This document shows, piece after piece, positions 45,883 through 57,420 of a DNA stretch of 64,000 nucleotides (its first letter is position 1; every line of letters begins with the position of its first letter). Where the stretch lies: NCBI GenBank assembly GCA_963920525.1, contig OY986438.1, positions 52,091,753-52,155,752 of the forward strand, in the 5' to 3' direction. Under the pieces are notes generated by a model. The model saw only the letters and a program-made list of their open reading frames with translations. It was not told the DNA's origin and searched no databases. This DNA is from Dichetophora obliterata. Lineage: Eukaryota; Arthropoda; Insecta; Diptera; Sciomyzidae. Both the position numbers and the translations under genes were made by a program.

Positions 45883-46856
45883 GAGGGTGTTTTTTATAGG
45901 GTGATACAACTTTGAGTTGGCATCACTGCTTCATTTGATCACCCACTTAACAGCTGTTAGTTGTCTTTTGTTAAACTTGCTTTAACATTTCATTATGAAT
46001 CGACTTAAACCAGAACAACGCGTGCAAATTGTGGAAATTGTGAATCAAAATAATGGTTCTGTTCGTTAAACTTATCGTGCACTTCGTCCATTTTATGGCG
46101 TACAAAATCGTACGCCATAAAATGAATTTGCATGGAAAATTTTATTTTCCGATGAAGCCCATTTTTGATTGAATGGGTACGTAAATAAACAGAATTGTCA
46201 TATTTGGAGTGAGGAGAATCCACAAGCTTTTGTCGAAACACCATTACATCCACAGAAAATTACTGTTTGGTGCGCTTTATGGGCTGGCGGAGTCATTGGC
46301 CCATATGTCTTCAAAAACGATGATGGTCAGAATGGTGAACGGTATGGGAACATGATTCGAAGTTTTTCGTACCTCAATTAGCTGGCATTAATCTTGCTGA
46401 TATGTGGTTTCAACAGGACGGAGCCACATGCCACACAGCGGGCGCTACAATTGATTTACTCAAGGAAACTTTTGACGAAAAAATAGTTTCACGAAATGGC
46501 CCAATTAATTGGCCCCAAAGATCGTGTGATTTAACCCCATTGGATTATTTTCTTTGGGGTTATGTAAAATCACTTGTCTACGACGATAAGCCACAAACAA
46601 TTGAACAACTGGAAATCAACATTCGAAGAGTTATCGGCGAGATACGACCGCAAATGCTGCGAAAAGTTTGTGAAAAATTGGTGTTCCAGATTGTGCCTGG
46701 TACGCGCCAGTCGTGGTGGCCAGATGGCCGAAATGCTATTTAAACATTAATGTCATAAAATTTTGTATCCAATAAAGACCATTTTGTTTATATCAAAAAT
46801 ATATTACTTTGTCTTATTATGATTTAAACTTGTATCACTTTATAAAAAACACCCTT
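45883..46856 (+). mobile_element. DD41D mariner with internal deletion (974 bp)
   Basis: Left GAGGGTGTTTTTTATAGGGT after TA; right, reverse-complemented, AAGGGTGTTTTTTATAAAGT with TA outside. It is closely related to 19182-20479 but lacks about 330 bp of the N-terminal coding half, replaced by a short palindrome at 46091-46123. Confidence 0.85.
45994..46744 (+). pseudogene. DD41D mariner transposase, deleted and frameshifted
   Basis: ATG at about 45994 starts MNRLKPEQRVQIVEIVNQNN and reaches a stop near 46069. The DNA-binding region is then lost at the palindromic junction (46091-46123). Coding resumes with LFSDEAHF (first D) and a stop, then the frame at 46169-46381 (NGYVNKQNCHIWSEE). After a frameshift, 46402-46743 carries FQQDGATCHTA (second D), CDLTPLDYFLWG (third D, 41 residues later) and the LRKVCEKL end. 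All three catalytic residues remain but in broken frames, and the DNA-binding domain is gone. Inactive. Confidence 0.8.
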
Positions 46857-47772
46857 TATAATTATTTGTACACTGGGTAGTTGGTCTTGAAGCGTTCTCT
46901 ACTTTTTTCTTTGAATTTAAGGAAATTAGTTTAGTGGAGTTGACCTAGATTGTCGAAAAACCACCTTGTTAAGCCAGGTCTTCATCGGCCTTAGGAAGAT
47001 AGAACGATTTGATATATATGCCTATTGGAGTGGTGTTTTATAGGGTATGAGACCTTGTTTGTCTCGAATTACTGATCTAAGCCAATGTGTAAATACATCA
47101 AGTGTAACTAACTTGACCCTGTTTGTCTTGATAGCGTGATACGTGAAATGCTGCTAACATGACCTTGTTTGTCTTGAAAACGCAACGCTCCTGTGCTATC
47201 TGATATTATCGTTTAAATTGTATTTCTTAGTTGCTTAGTTTTTTTCAGCATTGTGCTCAATTTTTCGGATGTTGGGCATGTGTGTATGTAAAAACCTTGA
47301 GTCTTTAACCAAATCACAGGAATTGATTCCAGAAAGTTGAAAACTCCTGAATTTAAAATTATAAAGTATGGTTTTCCGGAGACTGCATCATCAAGCAATA
47401 ACCCATCGCTTAATGAAAAAGTCCTTTTTTTAACAGAAAACAAAAATAGAACGACCGCATCAAAAATTAACATATAAATTAGCGAAATAACAGCAGCAAA
47501 AGATACAACAGAAAACAAAACAAAAACAATACGATATAGTAGACGGTGTACCGGAAACAATTTTTATTCACCTAAAAATGGTGACTCCCACTGAGGAGTC
47601 CTGTTACTTTTTTTAAAGACTTTTGACGTAAAATATATAATGCAAAAAACAGGTAGGAAGAAACGGGTATGTACAGCAGTTCCAGGTCCATTTTAAAATA
47701 AATAATTCGCCATATCTTTTCGGCTGTTTTGAATTTATCAGTTCACGCAAAAATTAAAATTCGACCAACTTA
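46857..47772. other. Spacer with short repeats
   Basis: GACC(T/C)TGTTTGTCT occurs three times (about 47051, 47116 and 47161), with 65- and 45-bp spacing. The 115-aa minus ORF at 47213-47560 has hydrophobic runs but no recognisable domain. No gene supported. Confidence 0.35.
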
Positions 47773-49075
47773 CCTTCTGTTCAAAATTGAACCGGACTGT
47801 GCGAATGAAACAGTTGTCATAAGGCTAATCATTTTTTTGAAGACTGGTAGCACTGTTATAGGCTTGGGTGTAAGTTTTAGCGCGATCTGTCACGTAATTT
47901 GTTTTATTATTGCTTTGTAAAGAAGTTCACCTCGAGTCTTACCTGCGAATTTCCTAATGGAAAAAAAAGTTGATCATAGAGTGTGCTTTAAATCGTGTTT
48001 TACCAACGGAATTACTTGTCCCGATGTATTGAAAATGTTGCAGAAAACCTGCGGGGGTTCGGCTCTATCACGTGCAGGCATTTGAGTGCTAAAAATTGTT
48101 TAAATAGGGTCGTACGTCAGTTGACAACTTGCCTCACCCTGCTTGTCCAGCAACATCAATAAAAGATGAAAATGTCAAAAAAAAAACAAAGCAAATCGTA
48201 CTCAAAAATCGTCGCGTGACTGTGAGAAATATAGTTGATATATCGACTGGATCGGTACACACAATTTTATATGATGTTTTAGGCATGCGACGGGTTGCAG
48301 CACGACTTGTGCCAAAATTGCTGAACTTCCTTCAAAAAGAGTTACGTCGCTCAGGAGATGCTTTTAATGGACAATACGGACATTCAGCGCATCATTACTG
48401 GTGACGAGACTTGGGTGAAAGAGTATGAAGTCGAAAGAGTTCAATCTGCAGAGGGAAACAATCTGCAGAGTGGTGCTATCCAGATGAGCCGAAACCCACG
48501 ACAGTTAAAAAAACACGACAAAGTCGTTAAAAAATTAAGGTGATTTTGACTGCTTTCTTCGATACTAAAGGTGTCGTGCGCTCAGAATTCCTTCAGAAAG
48601 GTCAATCAATAAACGCTCAATATTGAGTGTTCTAAAGCATTTGCGCAAGAATATTTGGGGAAAGAGACCAGAATTATGGAAGGACAATTCATCGTTTTTG
48701 CATCACGATAATGCATCAGCTCACACATCACGCATTGTACGCGACTATTTGACCAAAAACAATGTCAATATCATTCAACAAGTACGAAATTCACCAGATA
48801 TGACCTTGTGTTACTTATTCCTATTCCCCAAACTCAAATTGTCGCTTCGTGGAAAACATTTAGAGACAATTGAGGTCACCAAAGAGAATTCGCAGAGGGA
48901 GCTAAGGGCCATTCCGAAATCAACTTACCAAAAATGCTCTCAAGAATGGAAAAATGTTGGCATACATATGTATCTCCCCGATCGTAATTATTTTGAAAGT
49001 GATAAAACAAATACTTAATATTAAATAACCGTGGTTGTTTTATTTGCACAGTCAGGTTAAATTTTGTACAGAAGG
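47773..49075 (+). mobile_element. Mariner element (DD34D type), full length, dead
   Basis: Ends CCTTCTGTTCAAAATTGAAC (left) and, reverse-complemented, CCTTCTGTACAAAATTTAAC (right), similar over about 38 bp with five mismatches. TA lies on both sides (47771-47772 and 49076-49077). The length of 1303 bp is typical of mariner. It holds one degenerate transposase gene. Confidence 0.9.
47957..49018 (+). pseudogene. Mariner transposase, decayed
   Basis: ATG at 47957 begins MEKKVDHRVCFKSCFTNGIT, the mariner helix-turn-helix start. After stops near 48084 the frame 48129-48404 carries the second helix-turn-helix (NRRVTVRNIVDISTGSVH, VLGMRRVAARLVPKLLNF). A shift then leads to ITGDETWV (first D, about 48394), and 48623-49018 carries LHHDNASAHTSRIVRD (second D). 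The third motif reads NSPDMTLCYLFLFPKLK: a Y stands where the catalytic D (34 residues after the second) should be. The conserved WKNVG end is present. Frameshifts plus loss of a catalytic residue make it inactive. Confidence 0.9.
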
Positions 49076-49239
49076 TATTAGCTCTTCATTAACAAAAATC
49101 AATTTAAAACAGAGTGCAACTTCAGGTATATATTTCTTATTTATTTTTTAGAAGTTTGTACGATACGCTGATGAGTTCGCCCCTATATCTGCTATTCATC
49201 TCTAGCAATAAGGCTTTTCATGTGACACGTAAATTATTA

Positions 49240-49690
49240 TTTTAGGTCTGTTCCCGTACTTTTGAAGTGGAAATTCGCAGGTTGTAAAATTTGAGTGAGT
49301 AAGAGACAAAATGGTCTTTTTGCGTAAAAAATTTTAAAAAATACCGAAACAGGTTTTTCGCAAAAAGTAGCAAATTTTGAAGAAAAGTTTTTATATGCTG
49401 TAGTTGTTCTGCAAACCAGACAAAAATAAAAAATTCTGCCTGAGCTGAGTTTTGAACCCTGGCTCTTTAGATTACAGGCCTCGCACTCCACCAGTAGGCT
49501 ACAGCCACTTTACAACCATACAGTTCCTTATATTCTGTAGTTGTTGGACAAGCCAGGCTGAACAATTTCGGTTTTAAATTTTTTAAACTCAAATAATAAT
49601 TTGTATATTCTACGAATTATTCGTACCTTTCTATGAATTTTTCTATTAAAATTATTTTTCATTCGTATAATATGTCATAACAGACAAAAT
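49240..49690 (-). repeat. Inverted fragment of the ATTCGTA/tRNA-like element
   Basis: On the minus strand it parallels 43360-43640: ACGAATAATTCGTAGAAT, TTTAAAAAATTTAAAACCGA, then a tRNA-like stretch with TAGCCTACTGG (A-box-like, 49501-49491) and GGTTCAAAACT (B-box-like, 49458-49448), then CAGCTCAGGCAGAATTTTTT. Terminal borders not found. Confidence 0.5.
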
Positions 49691-49879
49691 TTGAGGGAGC
49701 ACGTAATTTTTTTTAACCATTTTGCTTAAAAGATAGTGGCTCTAAACTTAGTTAAACAGCAAAACTGATTTTTCCCCATACAAATTGTATGGAAAAATTA
49801 GAAAATGAATTCGCGAACTCTAAGCCTTTACCAATTGAGATGTGCTTCACAGAGGGTGCTTCTAAGGTCAAGTGGAAGT

Positions 49880-50200
49880 ATTAAAGCCGCGGACATCTGT
49901 CAAAATAGAATAAAAATATTTGTTTGGAACACCCTTTTATATACGGTTGTTGATTTTTTCTGTTTCTCTGGGTTGTTAAAGAAGGGCTTGCCTAGCCATC
50001 TTTATATAGAACTAGCCAGAGCTGGGCAGGTGCACAGGAAGTGAGTTTGTGTTTCTTTCTCATTCGGGTCGTCGCAGCTGCGACAGTGGGTGTTGTAGGG
50101 TATTACGATTTTTTCGGCGTGTACTCCGATGCACCATTGACCCGTAGTAATAGCCGTGATTCTGGAAAATCTGTATTATTGTCCTTTTTTACCAATATAA
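49880..50200 (-). pseudogene. Non-LTR retrotransposon C-terminal knuckle fragment
   Basis: The minus-strand frame reads ITAITTGQWCIGVHAEKI, then IPYNTHCRSCDDPNEKETQ, then HFLCTCPALASS, then a stop, with RWLGKPFFNNPEK following. This is the RNase H end and CxxC...HxxxxC knuckle of a Jockey/I-type ORF2 protein. RT and endonuclease are absent. It is the best preserved of three such fragments (others at 3790-4030 and 22870-23180). Confidence 0.75.
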
Positions 50201-52839
50201 TGTGGAATGAATAGACGGGAACAACTACGGGCTAGAAATGCTTACCAAGGTTAAGGCATAACACTAGCCTCGGTTAAAAGCAATTCAAATTGTCTTTCAC
50301 GGTTGTTTCGCCTAATCAAAAATTCACGTATGTTTCCAATCAATTCCTCTTAATAATCTATTCCTTTCTTTCAGGTCAAAGACCAAACCTTGTTTGTATA
50401 AAGCGCATGCCTTGGTTCTTTGATATTTTTAAAAAAATGAAAAAAGAAGGATTCTGCTAATTAAAATAACAATCATGTATATTAAAACAAAATTCACTGA
50501 CCATTTTTATTTCTTACTAATTTCAATGTGTTTACCTGTTTCTTCAATATAAAATCTGTTTAAAGTGTTTAGTGTACTTAGTTGTTTCTTCCATATAAAA
50601 TATATTACAAAATATTTCAATGTACATTCTTCCCGGTTCATCCATATTTTTTTTGTGTTTCAAATAAGGCAAGTTCATTTCTTTAAAATTGCATGGTATT
50701 TATGTCAGCAGAATGAAAAATAAATGTCCTTTAACATGAAATTATTTGTATGTAATTAAAGTCATGATTGAACATGTTATAGGCCAAATACTACCAATAA
50801 TCTTTAAAGCTGTTTTCTCTTTTGTTAGTTACCCAGTTTTTCTATTGGAGTCCTCAACAACATTTATATGTAAATAGGTGTCGTTGATACTTGGAGTTTA
50901 TTATTTTTAAAAAGTGCAAAAATTAAGAAAACTTGGGAGAAAACTATCTTATACTGGATCGAAGTGAAAATATCCCCTACAGTCGAGTTGAAGTGCATTC
51001 GAAAATTTTAATGTTGTATTATTTTAATAACAAAACTTTCTATGGTAAGTGGTTTTTATTTAAGGTTTAACTCCGAGTACGTTTTAAATATCAAAGCTTA
51101 TGTGTAAAGTATTAAATTTATACATTGGTTTTTGTAGAATTAATGAAGATTTTTTTTATTACGATGAGGTAATTTTGAATGAAATTTGGATAACCAGTAA
51201 AGATTAAAGCTTATTTGCATCATTTTAAGATATTTGCATTTTGAGGAACTTAAATAGATTTAATAGTTTTCATAAAGCTTGTTTAAATGTAAGGTAGGCG
51301 TGGTTTTTATTCGATTTTGACCAATTTTTTTACCCAGTGCAGGTTTGACGATAAAGCTTATGTGTAATAGTTGAAGTCATTAGATTAATTATGTGGAGTT
51401 GTAAAAGATTTTACCGTTTTGATAAAGTGTCTTTGTATAGGTGGTAGGCGTGGTTTGAGTTCGACTTGGCTCATTTGCGAACTAAACTTTAATTTTTCCA
51501 AAAAATTATAATATATTGAATTTTGTTAGGATAGCTCCAAAAGAACAGCTGATATCATCATTTAATACAACTTACATTTTCTGTGAAAATTGGTGTTTAT
51601 AACTTTTCATATATGCTTAGTTATAAAATTTTGGTAAACTTCGATGTTGAGTGCCACCTTTTGCAAATATTTTGTTTATTAAACATTTTAACGTTCAGTT
51701 TATTTTTTGTACAAATTTTTATTAAATCAACTTAATGAATTTTGTTAAACAAAATATTTTTAAAATGGAAAAATTTTCTTGAAAAAAGCTTTTGTGTACA
51801 ACAAAAACTTAAACTGCAGTTTAGAAAAGACATCGAGGCAAATATATCTTAAGAGTTTTGAGATAATCGGACGGTTAGTATCTGAGTCTATGTACTATAT
51901 AGAGCTTACACAAAAATGAATTAATTTTTTTTTTAATGAGCACCTCTTATTTTTTTTCCAAAATCATGAACTCATAGGATTTTGTAAACGATGGATTCTG
52001 CATCTACAGGTGATTAAAAAATATTTGTGCTAGCAGCTTTCGTCGACATTTTAGGTTAAATAAAAGTTGATTCCTGCACACCGTGCATAGCAACAACATT
52101 TAGAGATAAAAAAATTGACATCAGAGGAGTGAGGTGTTGAATAAGTAACCCGACTACTAAATGAAAATTACGACAAAGTAATAAAGTAAAAAGCGAGGAT
52201 AAATTAAACAATTAATTTATTTCATTTAGATCCTTTTTTATATAAATAAAGGAAAACGTTGAATTTGTCATAGTATGAAAGTTTTCCCTTTGATGTTGAA
52301 GTTATGCTGTTTAAAATTGAATTTATATTCAGCTTGTGAAACAAAATCGTACCGATTAGTTACACATAAAGTAGTCAAGGAAAGATATTAATAAAATGTA
52401 TTTTGGGTTGGTTGCAAAATTTCATGTCTTTAGTTTTAAAGCAAGTTAAACATTTAAGAGAAGTTGTTAGAAATGTATGTCAATAAGACCTTTACGGGTA
52501 GGGTTCTTGTGATTGGAGTATATCGAGTTGTAATATTTTGATATTTATTAATGCGTTTTTAGCTGTGGAGTGCGTATTAGACCGTCCCACTTTTTCAACG
52601 TTTTTCGAAAAGTTCCCATGAGACATATTGATTTCTGATTCTACTGTTAAAAACATGATTTTGGTATATAGCACTTTAATATCAACTAACGGTAAATGGT
52701 CGCGGAATAGGATTAAAAGGGTTTTGTGCTAAAAATTCATTATGTTGAAAAAAACTAGAAATTTTTTCTTCAGTATTTTACATATAACTAAGAAACTAGT
52801 AAAACTATTTTTACCAATTTAATTAATTGTGATCTATTT
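50201..52839. other. AT-rich spacer with two GGTAGGCGTGGTT modules
   Basis: GGTAGGCGTGGTTT occurs at about 51292 and 51443, within modules about 150 bp apart that also share AAAGCTTATGTGTAA-like sequence with 51090-51110. This is probably a decayed modular repeat. No gene recognised elsewhere in the stretch. Confidence 0.4.
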
Positions 52840-52849
52840 AAATTTACAT

Positions 52850-53393
52850 GAATTTTATTGCGAGCTTAAGACCAAGTAAGTTTTTGATGAAGGCAACAAC
52901 AACAACAACAACTATGTATGGAGTCAATCACAAAGTTGACTATACAGCCTGTTTCGGAAATCGCTACAATTCCTCTTCAGTAGTCTTGAGTGATTAAGCT
53001 GTGATCAACCCACTGTTTAAGTCTTTTATGATTCTACACTTTTTTGAACAAATTCGTAAGAATTATTACGTTCTCATCGGCAATTATGGCAAACATATGA
53101 CTTTAAAGCAGTAAGCTATTAATAGATCAAGGCCATCAATTCTAACAAGGTTGCCATCTGTTCTAGTTGCTTCTTATTTATTTCGATATTTATTGGAGTT
53201 CGACGAGTCTGTTGAAATGCACCATAGAATTCAAACGATTTTTGCTTCGCTAGAAGCTAGTATTTTTAACTGAAACGTGGCTATTTTCACGATTTCCGAA
53301 ACAGGCTGTCTGACTCTATACAGAGTTGTTGTTGTTACCTTCTTAAGAAACTTACTTGATCTAAAGCTCGCAATTAAATTCATATATTTTTAT
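52850..53393. mobile_element. Foldback-type element with CAGCCTGTTTCGG inner ends
   Basis: Left arm (52850-52963) and right arm (53285-53393) are inverted copies: TTATTGCGAGCTT, AAGTAAGTTT, an (AAC)n tract, GTAT(G/A)GAGTCA and CAGCCTGTTTCGGAAATCG. The left arm has about 17 extra bases between GAGTCA and CAGCCTG. The loop is about 320 bp, without coding. Alternatively, a MITE with CAGCCTGTTTCGG ends (52945-53308) lies inside an older inverted repeat. Confidence 0.6.
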
Positions 53394-53639
53394 CAATTTA
53401 TACATGTTTAAAAGCTAATACAATTTGCCATCTTTCACTATATGAAACATTTCATTCCACTCGTCGAAGTCTGCACGTCAATTTGTATGGGAGGCAGGCG
53501 GAGATTTAATTTGAGAGATAGATTTAATTTGGCTGTATCAAATTTCAAACTCAGAATGGATATTAAATATCCATTGTGTCAACATACTGACACACGGACA
53601 GACCGTGTTTTTATTATTTGTACCCATTCTAAATTAAAA

Positions 53640-54150
53640 AAAAATGACAAAAGTTCTCTCCGTCTTATAGAAGAACTGATACCCATTTTGAGGCTCATTG
53701 CGCCCCACTGTGCGCCGGTTCGTTGTCATTTTGAAAGAGAACTTTTTTAACCAAATGTCGTAGTTTTTACTTTAAATCAATGTCAAATTTATCTCACTGC
53801 TGTAAATAATATTCGCCGGTTATCGTTTTACCCCTGTCAAGGTAATCGATGTGAATGAATCCGAATGCATCCTAAAAAAAAATGTCGACAGACCCACCTT
53901 GCCTATCATTCCATTTCTGGCATGACGACCTGAATGTTCAATGTCACTTGAGCTGGTACGAATACATCGGAATTCAGTAAACCACTTCTTAACCATTGAA
54001 ATTGATGGTGCAGAATCATCATAGTATCATTTTATCAAGCCTTTCCTTGGTTTCGGTGATGGATTTTTTACGAACAAAATAATGCTTGATGCGTACACGA
54101 AATTAATTTTTTTCCATTTTCGTCGAAATTAACATGGCTGTCTGCTTCAA
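53640..54150 (-). pseudogene. Mariner transposase relic (mellifera-like type)
   Basis: Minus strand from about 54120: MEKN, FRVRIKHYFVRKKSITETK (helix-turn-helix region), SAPSISMVKKWFTEFRC and RTSSSDIEHSGR. An internal deletion removes the segment with the first catalytic D and joins to AFGFIHIDYLDRGKTITGEY near 53870-53810, then a stop, then VLFQNDNEPAHSGA (second D) near 53730. Sequence after that is unrelated. Several stops; inactive. Motifs match the DD34D mariners with a FIHIDYL block. Confidence 0.8.
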
Positions 54151-54424
54151 TGAATGTCAAGTACAAACTTAATAATGCAGCTTGCTCAATATTTGCCAAT
54201 TGTGTATTAACAGATGGTAGTTGACAGGACCAGTGTTGCATGTAAAGTTATTTCGCGGGAAATTAAAAATTCACTGACTTCTCAAACTACTTGCGTAGGT
54301 TTGGGATTTATAAAACCTAAGAAATTATTTTTGAATAGCGAATAGATAGCCAAATCGGTAAAGTTTAAGATTCAAAATATTAATATTTTTTAAGCTTATT
54401 TTTTATTTCACCATTAAACAGCAA

Positions 54425-57420
54425 AAAACGTCAACAGTAGTATACTGGTTAAGTGCGTAACCAGTAGCGTAACTTTATTTTGTGCGCCCGTCCGCAGGTT
54501 TCTAAAAGCGCCCTGCTATTTACTTTTAGAGTAAAACTTTGTTATTACTACCCAGTAAAAAAGTTGATCCTCCTGTGAGCGATCTGGAAGTGCTCCCTGA
54601 GGAGCAGTGGAGTGCTCCTTATTGATCCAAGCTAGGTGTATTTTGTGTTCTCTTTTAACATTGCATGTCCTAGGAAGGGTAACGCTCCCTTTAACATCTT
54701 AGAGGAGCTCAAAAAGAACGATCAACAAATTATCCAAATGGATCAGCAAAGGAACATTAATTTTTTTTTATTTAGGTTTTCTCCGAAAGCTGGGCTTCCC
54801 TAGCTCAAGTAGACTCCTCAAGACCCTAAGGTGGCGAGGAAATTATTTGGCCAAATCGTGAGATTTATAACGCCATCACAAGTTTCGAATCATTTTTGAT
54901 TCTATTAAAACTGTACATTAATTGATTCAGTCGCATCAGCGGATGGACAAAATGGAATTACCGTTGGCTGGTTACACTTCACGACCTCGGTGTTAAAACG
55001 ACGCGAATCGAATGAAAGGCACATTTGAAATATTTTTTTCACAGAAAATAATGATACAGTTTTTTGACAACAAATTCTATAGAAATAATGTCAGAAAAGC
55101 TCACACTAAATTTAGAGTCGATATTAAAATGTTTTTTGGTTAGACTGATAGAGTTTCCTAAAAAGCTCATGCCTCTACGTTCTTTTTTTCATTAATTGCT
55201 CGCCTATTGATCTTGTTAAACAGTAAAGGAGCACAAGGGAACAAGTGATCACTTTTTGATCCAATCAAACAGCAAAAGAGCGCTCCCTCTTTGCTCCTCA
55301 TTTGAGCGATCGCATATTTTCTTACTGGGTAGGTAGGTTACTAGAAGCGTAGGAGAAAACAAGAGAGCTCTTGACAAAAAAAAAAACTAAAAGAGGCTTT
55401 TTTTTAATTCAATGTTCATATGATGATCATCATTTATTACAACAGTTGCATTTTAAAAACATCTTATTTTATAAATAAAGTTATATTTTATTTTAATAGT
55501 ATTTGTTAAAAAAAGCAATAACGAAAGAAATACTTTTTATATAATCAAATATAATAACATTTGTAAGATGTTATCACAAAGTAGGTAAAAAAGAAAACAT
55601 CATGTATTAATTATTTAAAAAAGTAAACACCCATAAAGTTTGAATTAATGGGATCAATAATTTTTTTATTGGTGAAATGATAAGTTTCAGATATTTAGTT
55701 TAAATGTTTCGTATTTGAAGTTACCTGTTAACTAAAGAGTTTGCTAACGTCACAAAATTTGACCAACTGAGTGATTAAAATAACATCAGTTGCTGACTTG
55801 CTGAAAATATGAAAGCAAACGGGCTAATCGACCATAGTTGAATTTTGCCAAACAAAGAGACTTTTGCTCAAAATAGTCGGTTTTTTGACGTCGATTATTG
55901 CACCCTAAGAAATCGTATGTACGGGACTTAAATTTTATTTCAGCACAAACGTCGCACAGTGTAACGTCCCCATTCTTGGCCCAAAAAAGAAGGAGTGATC
56001 GTAGAGCTACGAAAATTGGCACGAATATCTTTCATGAAAAATTAAGAAATCTTGAAAAAGTTATAAAAATCCGACCTTTGCCACACCCACCTCCCATAAA
56101 ACGAAACCCATTTTTGCCTGAAACTTCAGTCTTGTCTCAAAACAACGAAGTTTGCTACATAAAATTCTTTTGTGATCAATTATATTTTAGTATTAATACT
56201 TGTATTTATTGAGCAGGTATGTTAGCATATAAGAAAAGACTTCTTGTGCATGCCGCAAATTAGAATATATATATTATAACAAAACCCTTAAGAATTAAAA
56301 TTAAAAATTAGAATTAAAATTGTAATTAAAATGGAATTAAAATTGAAATTGAAATAAATAACAACAATAAGTACTAACACATTTATAAGTTAACACATTT
56401 ATGAGTTATATAACAACAAAACACTTAAGAATTAAAATTAAAAATTAACTCAGGCTTGGAAAATACCACCCACACAAATTAACTACGTTTTTGTTTATAT
56501 TTGTAAGCTTTTTTTATTACAGCAATTAAATTTAAAAAATTGAGGTTTTTTTTGTGTTTGTCAATAAGTCAAAATTTTTAAAAATAATCAGCTGCCATAC
56601 CATATATCTCAAATTTTAACTAAACAGGTCACCATAAAAAATGTATATCTTTCGCACTAGCAAGTGTTAGCAAGAATTTTTTTGGATTTGGTGTAACGCA
56701 GTTCTAATGATGTTTTCGTGAAAAACTCATAGTCAATCTTTCTCAAAATTATTGTTTAAGCAATTTTAAAAATTGAATATTTAGAAATTTGTATCCTGCT
56801 TTTAGTGTTTACTTTTATGATAAGCTTAAAACCATATGCTCAAAATGTAAACAAAAACAGTAATGTTGCCAGACATAAGAAATTTTAAACTTTATTTTGA
56901 TATATTAGATATATTAGATATATTAGAAAAAACTTTAAAAAAAATAATAAATATAATTTTAATAACAAAAAAAATTGCTTTTTTAAAAATGCAACTCTGA
57001 CGGCTTGTCATAACGAAACGGTTACTACTATTAAAAAATTCATTTTGATTTTGCACCCAAGATATTTTCTGTTGAAAGCTATAAAAATTTAGAAAAATTC
57101 AAACGTCATTCTCCACTGTGCGTCATTCTCCACTTTATTTATCAATTTCATCAAGGTACTTGAAGGCGCCCCTAGCCTAGTTGCGCCCGCCCGCAACGCG
57201 GGCTCTGCGGGCCCGCTTTTTACGCCACTGTGCGTAACCCATATGCCATTAGAGCACATGTTCAATCCCATACAACACAGAAATTGTTTTTAATTAAAAA
57301 TAGTTTTTATTTCACCTCTCTGCAAACAATGGCAAATCTCAGAGAGTAAAACCGCCATGTAAGGCTTCTTCACATAACCATGGTGTAGTTATCCATGTGG
57401 AAGTGGCCTTTCACCTCTCT
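54425..57420 (+). repeat. tRNA-derived SINE, split by a hAT insertion
   Basis: Left piece 54425-54461 holds TAGTATACTGG (A-box-like, 54438-54448). Right piece from 57231 holds TGTTCAATCCC (B-box-like, 57259-57269), then CACAGAAATTG and the body block CACCTCTCTGCAAACAATGG, CAAATCTCAGAGAGTAAAA. Joined without the hAT and one duplication copy, the two boxes are spaced as in a tRNA gene. The body block matches the SINE at 58660-58950 and resembles a repeat I recall as common in tephritid genomes. Confidence 0.65.
54462..57230. mobile_element. Non-autonomous hAT element, copy 2, complete (2769 bp)
   Basis: Left CAGTAGCGTAACTTTATTTT; right, reverse-complemented, CAGTGGCGTAAAAAGCGGGC. A perfect 8-bp duplication TGCGTAAC lies at 54454-54461 and 57231-57238. 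It is near-identical to 14017-16524 but has about 80 bp more near 55220 and a small triplication of ATATTAG near 56905. The longest ORFs (104 aa + at 55898, 78 aa - at 55786) have no transposase motif, so the element depends on another hAT. The right end is a GC-rich palindromic GCCCGC...GCGGGC stretch. Confidence 0.92.

Noticed and set aside
47213..47560. 115-aa minus ORF with hydrophobic runs, possible membrane protein
   Set aside because: No family resemblance; the hydrophobic runs follow from T-rich codons in AT-rich DNA.
53442..53750. 102-aa plus ORF
   Set aside because: It lies partly antisense to the mariner relic at 53640-54150 and has no recognisable motif.
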